A stretch of DNA of 64,000 nucleotides from Rhabditoides inermis. Its lineage: Eukaryota; Nematoda; Chromadorea; Rhabditida; Rhabditidae. Made by a program: the position numbers and the translations under genes. Position 1 is the stretch's first letter; every line of letters begins with the position of its first letter. This document shows, in pieces, positions 1 to 13,002 of the stretch. Under the pieces are notes generated by a model. The model saw only the letters and a program-made list of their open reading frames with translations. It did no database searches and was not told the DNA's origin. The stretch lies in assembly GCA_963966185.1 (NCBI GenBank), contig CAWZYM010000276.1, positions 124,001-188,000 on the forward strand, read 5' to 3'.

Positions 1-2610
1 AAACCGTCAAGTTCTAGCCGCAGAGATCTCAAACCGTCAGGTTCTAACCGCAGAGATCTCAAACCGTCAGGTTCTGATGGCAGAGCTCTCAAACCGTCAG
101 GTTCTGACGGTAGATATCTCAAACCGTCAGGTTCTGTTGGCAGAGATCTCAAACCGTCAGGTTCTGTTGGCAGAGTACTCAAACCGTCAGGTTCTGACGG
201 TAGATATCTCAAACCGTCAGGTTCTGACAGTAGATATCTCAAACCGCCAGGTTATAGCGTCAGAGATCTCAAACCGTCAGGTTCTAGCCCCAGAAATCTC
301 AAACCGTCAGGTTCTGTTGGCAGAGATCTCGAACCGTCAGGTTATAGCGTCAGAGATCTCAAACCGTCAGGTTCTAGCCCCAGAAATCTCAAATCGTCAG
401 GTTCTGTTGGCAGAAATCTCAAACCGTCAAGTTCTAGCCGCAGAGATCTCAAACCGTCAGATTCTAGCGCCAGATATCTCAAACCGTCAGGTTCTGTTGG
501 CAGAGATCTCAAACCGTCAGGTTCTGTTGGCAGAGATCTCAAACCGTCAGGTTCTGTTGGCAGAGATCTCAAACCGTCAAGTTCTAGCCGCAGAGATCTC
601 AAACCGTCAGATTCTAGCGCCAGATATCTCAAACCGTCAGGTTCTGTTGGCAGAGATCTCAAACCGTCAGGTTCTGTTGGCAGAGATCTCAAACCGTCAG
701 GTTCTGTTGGCAGAGATCTCAAACCGTCAGGTTCTAGCGCCAGATATCTCAAACCGTCAGGTTCTAGCCCCAGAAATCTCAAACCGTCAAGTTCTAGCCG
801 CAGAGATCTCAAACCGTCAGGTTTTAGCGCCAGATATCTCAAACCGTCATGTTCTGTTGGCAGAAATCTCAAACCGTCAGGTTCTGTTGAAAGAAATCTC
901 AAACCGTCAGGTTCTAGCCCCAGAAATCTCAAACCGTCAAGTTCTAGCCGCAGAGATCTCAAACCGTCAGGTTCTAGCCGCAGAGATCTCAAACCGTCAG
1001 GTTCTGATGGCAGAGCTCTCAAACCGTCAGGTTCTGACGGTAGATATCTCAAACCGTCAGGTTCTGCCGGCAGAAATCTCAAACCGTCGGGTTTTAGCCG
1101 CAGAGATCTCAAACCGTCAGGTTCTAGCGCCAGAAATCTCAAACCGTCAGGTTCTAGCCGCAGACATCTCGAACCGTCAGGTTCTGACGGTAGATTTCTC
1201 AAACCGTCAAGTTCTGACAGTAGATATTTCAAACCGCCAGGTTCTAGCGACAGAGAATTCAAACCGTCAGGTTCTGACAGTTGAGATCTCAAACCGCCAG
1301 GTTATAGCGGCAGAGATCTCAAACCGTCAGGTTCTAGCCACAGAAATCTCAAACCGTCAGGTTCTGTTGGCAGAAATCTCAAACCGTCAGGTTCTAGCCC
1401 CAGAAATCTCAAACCGTCAAGTTCTAGCCGCAGAGATCTCAAACCGTCAGGTTCTAGCCGCAGAGATCTCAAACCGTCAGGTTCTGATGGCAGAGCTCTC
1501 AAACCGTCAGGTTCTGACGGTAGATATCTCAAACCGTCAGGTTCTGCCGGCAGAAATCTCAAACCGTCGGGTTCTAGCCGCAGAGATCTCAAACCGTCAG
1601 GTTCTAGCGCCAGAAATCTCAAACCGTCAGGTTCTAGCCGCAGACATCTCGAACCGTCAGGTTCTGACGGTAGATTTCTCAAACCGTCAAGTTCTGACAG
1701 TAGATATTTCAAACCGCCAGGTTCTAGCGACAGAGAATTCAAACCGTCAGGTTCTGACAGTTGAGATCTCAAACCGCCAGGTTATAGCGGCAGAGATCTC
1801 AAACCGTCAGGTTCTAGCCCCAGAAATCTCAAACCGTCAGGTTCTGTTGGCAGAGATCTCAAACCGTCAGGTTCTAGCGCCAGAAATCTCAAACCGTCAA
1901 GTTCTAGCCGCAGAGATCTCAAACCGTCAGGTTTTAGCGCCAGATATCTCAAACCGTCAGGTTCTGTTGGCAGAAATCTCAAACCGTCAGGTTCTAGCCC
2001 CAGAAATCTCAAACCGTCAGGTTCTGCCGGCAGAAATCTCAAACCGTCAAGTTCTAGCCGCAGAGATCTCAAACCGTCAGGTTCTAGCGCCAGATATCTC
2101 AAACCGTCAGGTTCTGTTGGCAGAAATCTCAAACCGTCAGGTTCTAGCCCCAGAAATCTCAAACCGTCAAGTTCTAGCCGCAGAGATCTCAAACCGTCAG
2201 GTTCTGTTGGCAGAAATCTCAAACTGTCAGGTTCTAGCCCCAGAAACCTCAAACCGTCAGGTTCTGTTGGCAGAGATCTCAAACCGTCAGGTTCTGTTGG
2301 CAGAGATCTTAAACCGTCAGGTTCTGTTGGCAGAGATCTCAAACCGTCAGATTCTGTTGGCAGAGATCTCAAACCGTCAGGTTCTGTTGGCAGAGTACTC
2401 AAACCGTCAGGTTCTGACGGTAGATATCTCAAACCGTCAGGTTCTGACAGTAGATATCTCAAACCGCCAGGTTATAGCGTCAGAGATCTCAAACCGTCAG
2501 GTTCTAGCCCCAGAAATCTCAAACCGTCAGGTTCTGTTGGCAGAGATCTCGAACCGTCACGTTCTAGCGCCAGAAATCTCACACCGTCAGGTTCTGCCGG
2601 CCATCATCTC

Positions 2611-2654
2611 AAACCGTCAAGTTATAACCGTCAGGTTCTGCCGGCAGAACTTTC
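2611..2654 (+). repeat. 44-bp anomalous unit, copy 1
   Basis: The distance from one aaaccg core to the next is 44 bp instead of 30. The unit reads aaaccgtcaagttat, then a core lacking its first base, then ggttctgccggcagaactttc. It contains the 8-bp palindrome gttataac at the join. It follows a monomer with the variant start acaccg and the variant tail ccggccatcatctc. It shifts the + reading frame and ends the open frame about 17 bp downstream. Confidence 0.93.
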
Positions 2655-3764
2655 AAACCGTCAGGTTCTAACCGCAGAGATCTCAAACCGTCAGGTTCTG
2701 ATGGCAGAGCTCTCAAACCGTCAGGTTCTGACGGTAGATATCTCAAACCATCAGGTTATAGCGTCAGAGATCTCAAACCGTCAGGTTCTAGCGCCAGATA
2801 TCTCAAACCGTCAGGTTCTGTTGGCAGAAATCTCAAACCGTCAGGTTCTAGCCCCAGAAATCTCAAACCGTCAAGTTCTAGCCGCAGAGATCTCAAACCG
2901 TCAGGTTCTAACCGCAGAGATCTCAAACCGTCAGGTTCTGATGGCAGAGCTCTCAAACCGTCAGGTTCTGACGGTAGATATCTCAAACCGTCAGGTTCTG
3001 TTGGCAGAGATCTCAAACCGTCAGGTTCTGTTGGCAGAGTACTCAAACCGTCAGGTTCTGACGGTAGATATCTCAAACCGTCAGGTTCTGACAGTAGATA
3101 TCTCAAACCGCCAGGTTATAGCGTCAGAGATCTCAAACCGTCAGGTTCTAGCCCCAGAAATCTCAAACCGTCAGGTTCTGCCGGCAGAAATCTCAAACCG
3201 TCAAGTTCTAGCCGCAGAGATCTCAAACCGTCAGGTTCTAGCGCCAGATATCTCAAACCGTCAGGTTCTGTTGGCAGAAATCTCAAACCGTCAGGTTCTA
3301 GCCCCAGAAATCTCAAACCGTCAAGTTCTAGCCGCAGAGATCTCAAACCGTCAGGTTCTGTTGGCAGAAATCTCAAACTGTCAGGTTCTAGCCCCAGAAA
3401 CCTCAAACCGTCAGGTTCTGTTGGCAGAGATCTCAAACCGTCAGGTTCTGTTGGCAGAGATCTTAAACCGTCAGGTTCTGTTGGCAGAGATCTCAAACCG
3501 TCAGATTCTGTTGGCAGAGATCTCAAACCGTCAGGTTCTGTTGGCAGAGTACTCAAACCGTCAGGTTCTGACGGTAGATATCTCAAACCGTCAGGTTCTG
3601 ACAGTAGATATCTCAAACCGCCAGGTTATAGCGTCAGAGATCTCAAACCGTCAGGTTCTAGCCCCAGAAATCTCAAACCGTCAGGTTCTGTTGGCAGAGA
3701 TCTCGAACCGTCACGTTCTAGCGCCAGAAATCTCACACCGTCAGGTTCTGCCGGCCATCATCTC

Positions 3765-3808
3765 AAACCGTCAAGTTATAACCGTCAGGTTCTGCCGGCA
3801 GAACTTTC
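3765..3808 (+). repeat. 44-bp anomalous unit, copy 2
   Basis: Same 44-bp core-to-core spacing, same gttataac join and same preceding acaccg / ccatcatctc monomer as the copy at 2,611. Confidence 0.93.
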
Positions 3809-4048
3809 AAACCGTCAGGTTCTAACCGCAGAGATCTCAAACCGTCAGGTTCTGATGGCAGAGCTCTCAAACCGTCAGGTTCTGACGGTAGATATCTCAA
3901 ACCATCAGGTTATAGCGTCAGAGATCTCAAACCGTCAGGTTCTAGCCCCAGAAATCTCAAACCGTCAGGTTCTGTTGGCAGAGATCTCGAACCGTCACGT
4001 TCTAGCGCCAGAAATCTCACACCGTCAGGTTCTGCCGGCCATCATCTC

Positions 4049-4092
4049 AAACCGTCAAGTTATAACCGTCAGGTTCTGCCGGCAGAACTTTC
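4049..4092 (+). repeat. 44-bp anomalous unit, copy 3
   Basis: Same unit and context. It lies 1,438 bp after copy 1, inside the tandem duplication at about 2,468-5,384. Confidence 0.93.
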
Positions 4093-5202
4093 AAACCGTC
4101 AGGTTCTAACCGCAGAGATCTCAAACCGTCAGGTTCTGATGGCAGAGCTCTCAAACCGTCAGGTTCTGACGGTAGATATCTCAAACCATCAGGTTATAGC
4201 GTCAGAGATCTCAAACCGTCAGGTTCTAGCGCCAGATATCTCAAACCGTCAGGTTCTGTTGGCAGAAATCTCAAACCGTCAGGTTCTAGCCCCAGAAATC
4301 TCAAACCGTCAAGTTCTAGCCGCAGAGATCTCAAACCGTCAGGTTCTAACCGCAGAGATCTCAAACCGTCAGGTTCTGATGGCAGAGCTCTCAAACCGTC
4401 AGGTTCTGACGGTAGATATCTCAAACCGTCAGGTTCTGTTGGCAGAGATCTCAAACCGTCAGGTTCTGTTGGCAGAGTACTCAAACCGTCAGGTTCTGAC
4501 GGTAGATATCTCAAACCGTCAGGTTCTGACAGTAGATATCTCAAACCGCCAGGTTATAGCGTCAGAGATCTCAAACCGTCAGGTTCTAGCCCCAGAAATC
4601 TCAAACCGTCAGGTTCTGCCGGCAGAAATCTCAAACCGTCAAGTTCTAGCCGCAGAGATCTCAAACCGTCAGGTTCTAGCGCCAGATATCTCAAACCGTC
4701 AGGTTCTGTTGGCAGAAATCTCAAACCGTCAGGTTCTAGCCCCAGAAATCTCAAACCGTCAAGTTCTAGCCGCAGAGATCTCAAACCGTCAGGTTCTGTT
4801 GGCAGAAATCTCAAACTGTCAGGTTCTAGCCCCAGAAACCTCAAACCGTCAGGTTCTGTTGGCAGAGATCTCAAACCGTCAGGTTCTGTTGGCAGAGATC
4901 TTAAACCGTCAGGTTCTGTTGGCAGAGATCTCAAACCGTCAGATTCTGTTGGCAGAGATCTCAAACCGTCAGGTTCTGTTGGCAGAGTACTCAAACCGTC
5001 AGGTTCTGACGGTAGATATCTCAAACCGTCAGGTTCTGACAGTAGATATCTCAAACCGCCAGGTTATAGCGTCAGAGATCTCAAACCGTCAGGTTCTAGC
5101 CCCAGAAATCTCAAACCGTCAGGTTCTGTTGGCAGAGATCTCGAACCGTCACGTTCTAGCGCCAGAAATCTCACACCGTCAGGTTCTGCCGGCCATCATC
5201 TC

Positions 5203-5246
5203 AAACCGTCAAGTTATAACCGTCAGGTTCTGCCGGCAGAACTTTC
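5203..5246 (+). repeat. 44-bp anomalous unit, copy 4
   Basis: Same unit and context. It lies 1,438 bp after copy 2, the second member of the same tandem duplication. Confidence 0.93.
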
Positions 5247-6446
5247 AAACCGTCAGGTTCTAACCGCAGAGATCTCAAACCGTCAGGTTCTGATGGCAGA
5301 GCTCTCAAACCGTCAGGTTCTGACGGTAGATATCTCAAACCATCAGGTTATAGCGTCAGAGATCTCAAACCGTCAGGTTCTAGCGCCAGATATCTCAAAC
5401 CGTCAGGTTCTGTTGGCAGAAATCTCAAACCGTCAGGTTCTAGCCCCAGAAATCTCAAACCGTCAAGTTCTAGCCGCAGAGATCTCAAACCGTCAGGTTC
5501 TAACCGCAGAGATCTCAAACCGTCAGGTTCTGATGGCAGAGCTCTCAAACCGTCAGGTTCTGACGGTAGATATCTCAAACCGTCAGGTTCTGTTGGCAGA
5601 GATCTCAAACCGTCAGGTTCTGTTGGCAGAGTACTCAAACCGTCAGGTTCTGACGGTAGATATCTCAAACCGTCAGGTTCTGACAGTAGATATCTCAAAC
5701 CGCCAGGTTATAGCGTCAGAGATCTCAAACCGTCAGGTTCTAGCCCCAGAAATCTCAAACCGTCAGGTTCTGTTGGCAGAGATCTCGAACCGTCAGGTTA
5801 TAGCGTCAGAGATCTCAAACCGTCAGGTTCTAGCCCCAGAAATCTCAAATCGTCAGGTTCTGTTGGCAGAAATCTCAAACCGTCAAGTTCTAGCCGCAGA
5901 GATCTCAAACCGTCAGATTCTAGCGCCAGATATCTCAAACCGTCAGGTTCTGTTGGCAGAGATCTCAAACCGTCAGGTTCTGTTGGCAGAGATCTCAAAC
6001 CGTCAGGTTCTGTTGGCAGAGATCTCAAACCGTCAAGTTCTAGCCGCAGAGATCTCAAACCGTCAGATTCTAGCGCCAGATATCTCAAACCGTCAGGTTC
6101 TGTTGGCAGAGATCTCAAACCGTCAGGTTCTGTTGGCAGAGATCTCAAACCGTCAGGTTCTGTTGGCAGAGATCTCAAACCGTCAGGTTCTGTTGGCAGA
6201 GATCTCAAACCGTCAGGTTCTGCCGGCAGAACTCTTAAACCGTCAGGTTCTAGCCGCAGAAATCTCAAACCGTCAAGTTCTAGCCGCGGAGATCTCAAAC
6301 CGTCAGGTTCTGACGGTAGATATCTCAAACCGTCAGGTTCTGTTGGCAGAGATCTCAAACCGTCAGGTTCTGTTGGCAGAGTACTCAAACCGTCAGGTTC
6401 TGTTGGCAGAGATCTCAAACCGTCAGGTTCTGTTGGCAGAGATCTC

Positions 6447-6470
6447 AAACCGTCAGGTCGCAGAGATCTC
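6447..6470 (+). repeat. 24-bp short monomer, copy 1
   Basis: The monomer has lost 6 bp after the core: aaaccgtcaggt is followed directly by cgcagagatctc. The loss keeps the + reading frame. Confidence 0.93.
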
Positions 6471-8210
6471 AAACCGTCAGGTTCTAGCGCTAGAAATCTC
6501 AAACCGTCAGGTTCTAGCGCCAGAAATCTCAAACCGTCAGGTTCTGCCGGCAGAAATCTCAAACCGTCAAGTTCTAGCCGCGGAGATCTCAAACCGTCAG
6601 GTTCTAGCGCCAGATATCTCAAACCGTCAGGTTCTGTTGGCAGAAATCTCAAACCGTCAGGTTCTAGCCCCAGAAATCTCAAACCGTCAAGTTCTAGCCG
6701 CAGAGATCTCAAACCGTCAGGTTCTAGCGCCAGATATCTCAAACCGTCAGGTTCTGTTGGCAGAGATCTCAAACCGTCAGGTTCTGCCGGCAGAACTCTT
6801 AAACCGTCAGGTTCTAGCCGCAGAGATCTCAAACCGTCAGGTTCTATTGGCATAGATCTCAAACTGTCAGGTTCTGTTGGCAGAGATCTCAAACCGTCAG
6901 GTTCTGTTTTCAGAGATCTCAAACCGTCAGGTTCTGTTGGCAGAGATCTCAAACCGTCAGGTTCTGCCGGCAGAACTCTTAAACCGTCAGGTTCTAGCCG
7001 CAGAGATCTCAAACCGTCAGGTTCTGTTGGCAGAGATCTCAAACCGTCAGGTTCTGTTGGCAGAGATCTCAAACCGTCAGGTTCTGCCGGCAGAACTCTC
7101 AAACCGTCAGGTTCTAGTCGCAGAGATCTCAAACCGTCAGGTTCTAGCGCTAGAAATCTCAAACCGTCAGGTTCTAGCGCCAGAAATCTCAAACCGTCAG
7201 GTTCTGCCGGCAGAAATCTCAAACCGTCAAGTTCTAGCCGCGGAGATCTCAAACCGTCAGGTTCTAGCGCCAGATATCTCAAACCGTCAGGTTCTGTTGG
7301 CAGAGATCTCAAACCGTCAGGTTCTGTTGGCAGAGATCTCAAACCGTCAGGTTCTGTTGGCAGAGATCTCAAACCGTCAGGTTCTGCCGGCAGAACTCTT
7401 AAACCGTCAGGTTCTAGCCGCAGAGATCTCAAACCGTCAGGTTCTGTTGGCAGAGATCTCAAACCGTCAGGTTCTGTTGGCAGAGATCTCAAACCGTCAG
7501 GTTCTGCCGGCAGAACTTTCAAACCGTCAGGTTCTAACCGCAGAGATCTCAAACCGTCAGGTTCTGATGGCAGAGCTCTCAAACCGTCAGGTTCTGACGG
7601 TAGATATCTTAAACCGTCAGGTTCTAGCGCCAGAGAGTTCAAACCGTCAGGTTCTGACAGTTGAGATCTCAAATCGCCAGGTTATAGCGGCAGAGATCTC
7701 AAACCGTCAGGTTCTAGCGCCAGAAATCTCAAACCGTCAGGTTCTGTCGACAGAAATCTCAAACCGTCAAGTTCTAGCCGCAGAGATCTCAAACCGTCAG
7801 GTTCTAGCGCCAGATATCTCAAACCGTCAGGTTCTGTTGGCAGAAATCTCAAACCGTCAGGTTCTAGCCCCAGAAATCTCAAACCGTCAAGTTCTAGCCG
7901 CAGAGATCTCAAACCGTCAGGTTTTAGCGCCAGATATCTCAAACCGTCATGTTCTGTTGGCAGAAATCTCAAACCGTCAGGTTCTGTTGAAAGAAATCTC
8001 AAACCGTCAGGTTCTAGCCCCAGAAATCTCAAACCGTCAAGTTCTAGCCGCAGAGATCTCAAACCGTCAGGTTCTAGCCGCAGAGATCTCAAACCGTCAG
8101 GTTCTGATGGCAGAGCTCTCAAACCGTCAGGTTCTGACGGTAGATATCTCAAACCGTCAGGTTCTGCCGGCAGAAATCTCAAACCGTCGGGTTTTAGCCG
8201 CAGAGATCTC

Positions 8211-11030
8211 AAACCGTCAGGTTCTAGCGCCAGAAATCTCAAACCGTCAGGTTCTGCCGGCAGAAATCTCAAACCGTCAAGTTCTAGCCGCGGAGATCTC
8301 AAACCGTCAGGTTCTAGCGCCAGATATCTCAAACCGTCAGGTTCTGTTGGCAGAAATCTCAAACCGTCAGGTTCTAGCCCCAGAAATCTCAAACCGTCAA
8401 GTTCTAGCCGCAGAGATCTCAAACCGTCAGGTTCTAGCGCCAGATATCTCAAACCGTCAGGTTCTGTTGGCAGAGATCTCAAACCGTCAGGTTCTGCCGG
8501 CAGAACTCTTAAACCGTCAGGTTCTAGCCGCAGAGATCTCAAACCGTCAGGTTCTATTGGCATAGATCTCAAACTGTCAGGTTCTGTTGGCAGAGATCTC
8601 AAACCGTCAGGTTCTGTTTTCAGAGATCTCAAACCGTCAGGTTCTGTTGGCAGAGATCTCAAACCGTCAGGTTCTGCCGGCAGAACTCTTAAACCGTCAG
8701 GTTCTAGCCGCAGAGATCTCAAACCGTCAGGTTCTGTTGGCAGAGATCTCAAACCGTCAGGTTCTGTTGGCAGAGATCTCAAACCGTCAGGTTCTGCCGG
8801 CAGAACTCTCAAACCGTCAGGTTCTAGTCGCAGAGATCTCAAACCGTCAGGTTCTAGCGCTAGAAATCTCAAACCGTCAGGTTCTAGCGCCAGAAATCTC
8901 AAACCGTCAGGTTCTGCCGGCAGAAATCTCAAACCGTCAAGTTCTAGCCGCGGAGATCTCAAACCGTCAGGTTCTAGCGCCAGATATCTCAAACCGTCAG
9001 GTTCTGTTGGCAGAGATCTCAAACCGTCAGGTTCTGTTGGCAGAGATCTCAAACCGTCAGGTTCTGTTGGCAGAGATCTCAAACCGTCAGGTTCTGCCGG
9101 CAGAACTCTTAAACCGTCAGGTTCTAGCCGCAGAGATCTCAAACCGTCAGGTTCTGTTGGCAGAGATCTCAAACCGTCAGGTTCTGTTGGCAGAGATCTC
9201 AAACCGTCAGGTTCTGCCGGCAGAACTTTCAAACCGTCAGGTTCTAACCGCAGAGATCTCAAACCGTCAGGTTCTGATGGCAGAGCTCTCAAACCGTCAG
9301 GTTCTGACGGTAGATATCTTAAACCGTCAGGTTCTAGCGCCAGAGAGTTCAAACCGTCAGGTTCTGACAGTTGAGATCTCAAATCGCCAGGTTATAGCGG
9401 CAGAGATCTCAAACCGTCAGGTTCTAGCGCCAGAAATCTCAAACCGTCAGGTTCTGTCGACAGAAATCTCAAACCGTCAAGTTCTAGCCGCAGAGATCTC
9501 AAACCGTCAGGTTCTAGCGCCAGATATCTCAAACCGTCAGGTTCTGTTGGCAGAAATCTCAAACCGTCAGGTTCTAGCCCCAGAAATCTCAAACCGTCAA
9601 GTTCTAGCCGCAGAGATCTCAAACCGTCAGGTTTTAGCGCCAGATATCTCAAACCGTCATGTTCTGTTGGCAGAAATCTCAAACCGTCAGGTTCTGTTGA
9701 AAGAAATCTCAAACCGTCAGGTTCTAGCCCCAGAAATCTCAAACCGTCAAGTTCTAGCCGCAGAGATCTCAAACCGTCAGGTTCTAGCCGCAGAGATCTC
9801 AAACCGTCAGGTTCTGATGGCAGAGCTCTCAAACCGTCAGGTTCTGACGGTAGATATCTCAAACCGTCAGGTTCTGCCGGCAGAAATCTCAAACCGTCGG
9901 GTTTTAGCCGCAGAGATCTCAAACCGTCAGGTTCTAGCGCCAGAAATCTCAAACCGTCAGGTTCTAGCCGCAGACATCTCGAACCGTCAGGTTCTGACGG
10001 TAGATTTCTCAAACCGTCAAGTTCTGACAGTAGATATTTCAAACCGCCAGGTTCTAGCGACAGAGAATTCAAACCGTCAGGTTCTGACAGTTGAGATCTC
10101 AAACCGCCAGGTTATAGCGGCAGAGATCTCAAACCGTCAGGTTCTAGCCCCAGAAATCTCAAACCGTCAGGTTCTGTTGGCAGAAATCTCAAACCGTCAG
10201 GTTCTAGCCCCAGAAATCTCAAACCGTCAAGTTCTAGCCGCAGAGATCTCAAACCGTCAGGTTTTAGCGCCAGATATCTCAAACCGTCAGGTTCTGTTGG
10301 CAGAAATCTCAAACCGTCAGGTTCTAGCCCCAGAAATCTCAAACCGTCAGGTTCTGCCGGCAGAAATCTCAAACCGTCAAGTTCTAGCCGCAGAGATCTC
10401 AAACCGTCAGGTTCTAGCGCCAGATATCTCAAACCGTCAGGTTCTGTTGGCAGAAATCTCAAACCGTCAGGTTCTAGCCCCAGAAATCTCAAACCGTCAA
10501 GTTCTAGCCGCAGAGATCTCAAACCGTCAGGTTCTGTTGGCAGAAATCTCAAACTGTCAGGTTCTAGCCCCAGAAACCTCAAACCGTCAGGTTCTGTTGG
10601 CAGAGATCTCAAACCGTCAGGTTCTGTTGGCAGAGATCTTAAACCGTCAGGTTCTGTTGGCAGAGATCTCAAACCGTCAGATTCTGTTGGCAGAGATCTC
10701 AAACCGTCAGGTTCTGTTGGCAGAGTACTCAAACCGTCAGGTTCTGACGGTAGATATCTCAAACCGTCAGGTTCTGACAGTAGATATCTCAAACCGCCAG
10801 GTTATAGCGTCAGAGATCTCAAACCGTCAGGTTCTAGCCCCAGAAATCTCAAACCGTCAGGTTCTGTTGGCAGAGATCTCGAACCGTCACGTTCTAGCGC
10901 CAGAAATCTCACACCGTCAGGTTCTGCCGGCCATCATCTCAAACCGTCAAGTTATAACCGTCAGGTTCTGCCGGCAGAACTTTCAAACCGTCAGGTTCTA
11001 ACCGCAGAGATCTCAAACCGTCAGGTTCTG
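8211..11030 (+). repeat. Duplicated block C, first copy
   Basis: It matches 13,003-15,822 at an offset of 4,792 bp. A third, slightly altered copy lies at about 19,277-21,730 (5,908 bp beyond the second). That copy has two replaced monomers near 19,811-19,870 and a c-to-t change at 19,334. Confidence 0.83.
10941..10984 (+). repeat. 44-bp anomalous unit, copy 5
   Basis: Same unit and context, near the right end of the block 8,211-11,030 that recurs 4,792 bp downstream. Confidence 0.93.
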
Positions 11031-11734
11031 ATGGCAGAGCTCTCAAACCGTCAGGTTCTGACGGTAGATATCTCAAACCATCAGGTTATAGCGTCAGAGA
11101 TCTCAAACCGTCAGGTTCTAGCCCCAGAAATCTCAAACCGTCAGGTTCTGTTGGCAGAGATCTCGAACCGTCACGTTCTAGCGCCAGAAATCTCAAACCG
11201 TCAGGTTCTGCCGGCCATAATCTCAAACCGTCAAGTTCTAGCCGCAGAGATCTCAAACCGTCAGGTTCTAGCGCCAGATATCTCAAACCGTCAGGTTCTG
11301 TTGGCAGAGATCTCAAACCGTCAGGTTCTATTGGCATAGATCTCAAACCGTCAGGTTCTGTTGGCAGAGATCTCAAACCGTCAGGTTCTAGCGCCAGATA
11401 TCTCAAACCGTCAGGTTCTGTTGGCAGAGATCTTAAACCGTCAGGTTCTGTTGGCAGAGATCTCAAACCGTCAGATTCTGTTGGCAGAGATCTCAAACCG
11501 TCAGGTTCTGTTGGCAGAGTACTCAAACCGTCAGGTTCTGACGGTAGATATCTCAAACCGTCAGGTTCTGACAGTAGATATCTCAAACCGCCAGGTTATA
11601 GCGTCAGAGATCTCAAACCGTCAGGTTCTAGCCCCAGAAATCTCAAACCGTCAGGTTCTGTTGGCAGAGATCTCGAACCGTCACGTTCTAGCGCCAGAAA
11701 TCTCACACCGTCAGGTTCTGCCGGCCATCATCTC

Positions 11735-11778
11735 AAACCGTCAAGTTATAACCGTCAGGTTCTGCCGGCAGAACTTTC
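11735..11778 (+). repeat. 44-bp anomalous unit, copy 6
   Basis: Same unit and context. It lies 6,532 bp after copy 4, inside the duplicated block 11,405-14,742. Confidence 0.93.
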
Positions 11779-12948
11779 AAACCGTCAGGTTCTAACCGCA
11801 GAGATCTCAAACCGTCAGGTTCTGATGGCAGAGCTCTCAAACCGTCAGGTTCTGACGGTAGATATCTCAAACCATCAGGTTATAGCGTCAGAGATCTCAA
11901 ACCGTCAGGTTCTAGCGCCAGATATCTCAAACCGTCAGGTTCTGTTGGCAGAAATCTCAAACCGTCAGGTTCTAGCCCCAGAAATCTCAAACCGTCAAGT
12001 TCTAGCCGCAGAGATCTCAAACCGTCAGGTTCTAACCGCAGAGATCTCAAACCGTCAGGTTCTGATGGCAGAGCTCTCAAACCGTCAGGTTCTGACGGTA
12101 GATATCTCAAACCGTCAGGTTCTGTTGGCAGAGATCTCAAACCGTCAGGTTCTGTTGGCAGAGTACTCAAACCGTCAGGTTCTGACGGTAGATATCTCAA
12201 ACCGTCAGGTTCTGACAGTAGATATCTCAAACCGCCAGGTTATAGCGTCAGAGATCTCAAACCGTCAGGTTCTAGCCCCAGAAATCTCAAACCGTCAGGT
12301 TCTGTTGGCAGAGATCTCGAACCGTCAGGTTATAGCGTCAGAGATCTCAAACCGTCAGGTTCTAGCCCCAGAAATCTCAAATCGTCAGGTTCTGTTGGCA
12401 GAAATCTCAAACCGTCAAGTTCTAGCCGCAGAGATCTCAAACCGTCAGATTCTAGCGCCAGATATCTCAAACCGTCAGGTTCTGTTGGCAGAGATCTCAA
12501 ACCGTCAGGTTCTGTTGGCAGAGATCTCAAACCGTCAAGTTCTAGCCGCAGAGATCTCAAACCGTCAGATTCTAGCGCCAGATATCTCAAACCGTCAGGT
12601 TCTGTTGGCAGAGATCTCAAACCGTCAGGTTCTGTTGGCAGAGATCTCAAACCGTCAGGTTCTGTTGGCAGAGATCTCAAACCGTCAGGTTCTGTTGGCA
12701 GAGATCTCAAACCGTCAGGTTCTGCCGGCAGAACTCTTAAACCGTCAGGTTCTAGCCGCAGAAATCTCAAACCGTCAAGTTCTAGCCGCGGAGATCTCAA
12801 ACCGTCAGGTTCTGACGGTAGATATCTCAAACCGTCAGGTTCTGTTGGCAGAGATCTCAAACCGTCAGGTTCTGTTGGCAGAGTACTCAAACCGTCAGGT
12901 TCTGTTGGCAGAGATCTCAAACCGTCAGGTTCTGTTGGCAGAGATCTC

Positions 12949-12972
12949 AAACCGTCAGGTCGCAGAGATCTC
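12949..12972 (+). repeat. 24-bp short monomer, copy 2
   Basis: The 6-bp loss is identical to the one at 6,447 and the flanks match. It lies 6,502 bp downstream, inside the duplicated block 11,405-14,742, so it is a copied mutation and not a second event. Confidence 0.93.
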
Positions 12973-13002
12973 AAACCGTCAGGTTCTAGCGCTAGAAATC
13001 TC

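Larger units (their letters stand above)
2468..5384 (+). repeat. Tandem duplication, 1,438-bp higher-order unit
   Basis: Positions about 2,468-3,946 match 3,906-5,384 at an offset of 1,438 bp. Each copy includes two 44-bp units, 1,154 and 284 bp apart. The match breaks at the left where aaaccgccag faces aaaccatcag, and at the right where agcccc faces agcgcc. Confidence 0.85.
4873..8240 (+). repeat. Duplicated block B, first copy
   Basis: This block recurs at 11,405-14,742. The offset is 6,532 bp on the left and 6,502 bp on the right, because the second copy lacks one 30-bp monomer near 12.5 kb. Shared rare markers include a 44-bp unit, a 24-bp monomer and a gttctgtttt monomer. Confidence 0.85.
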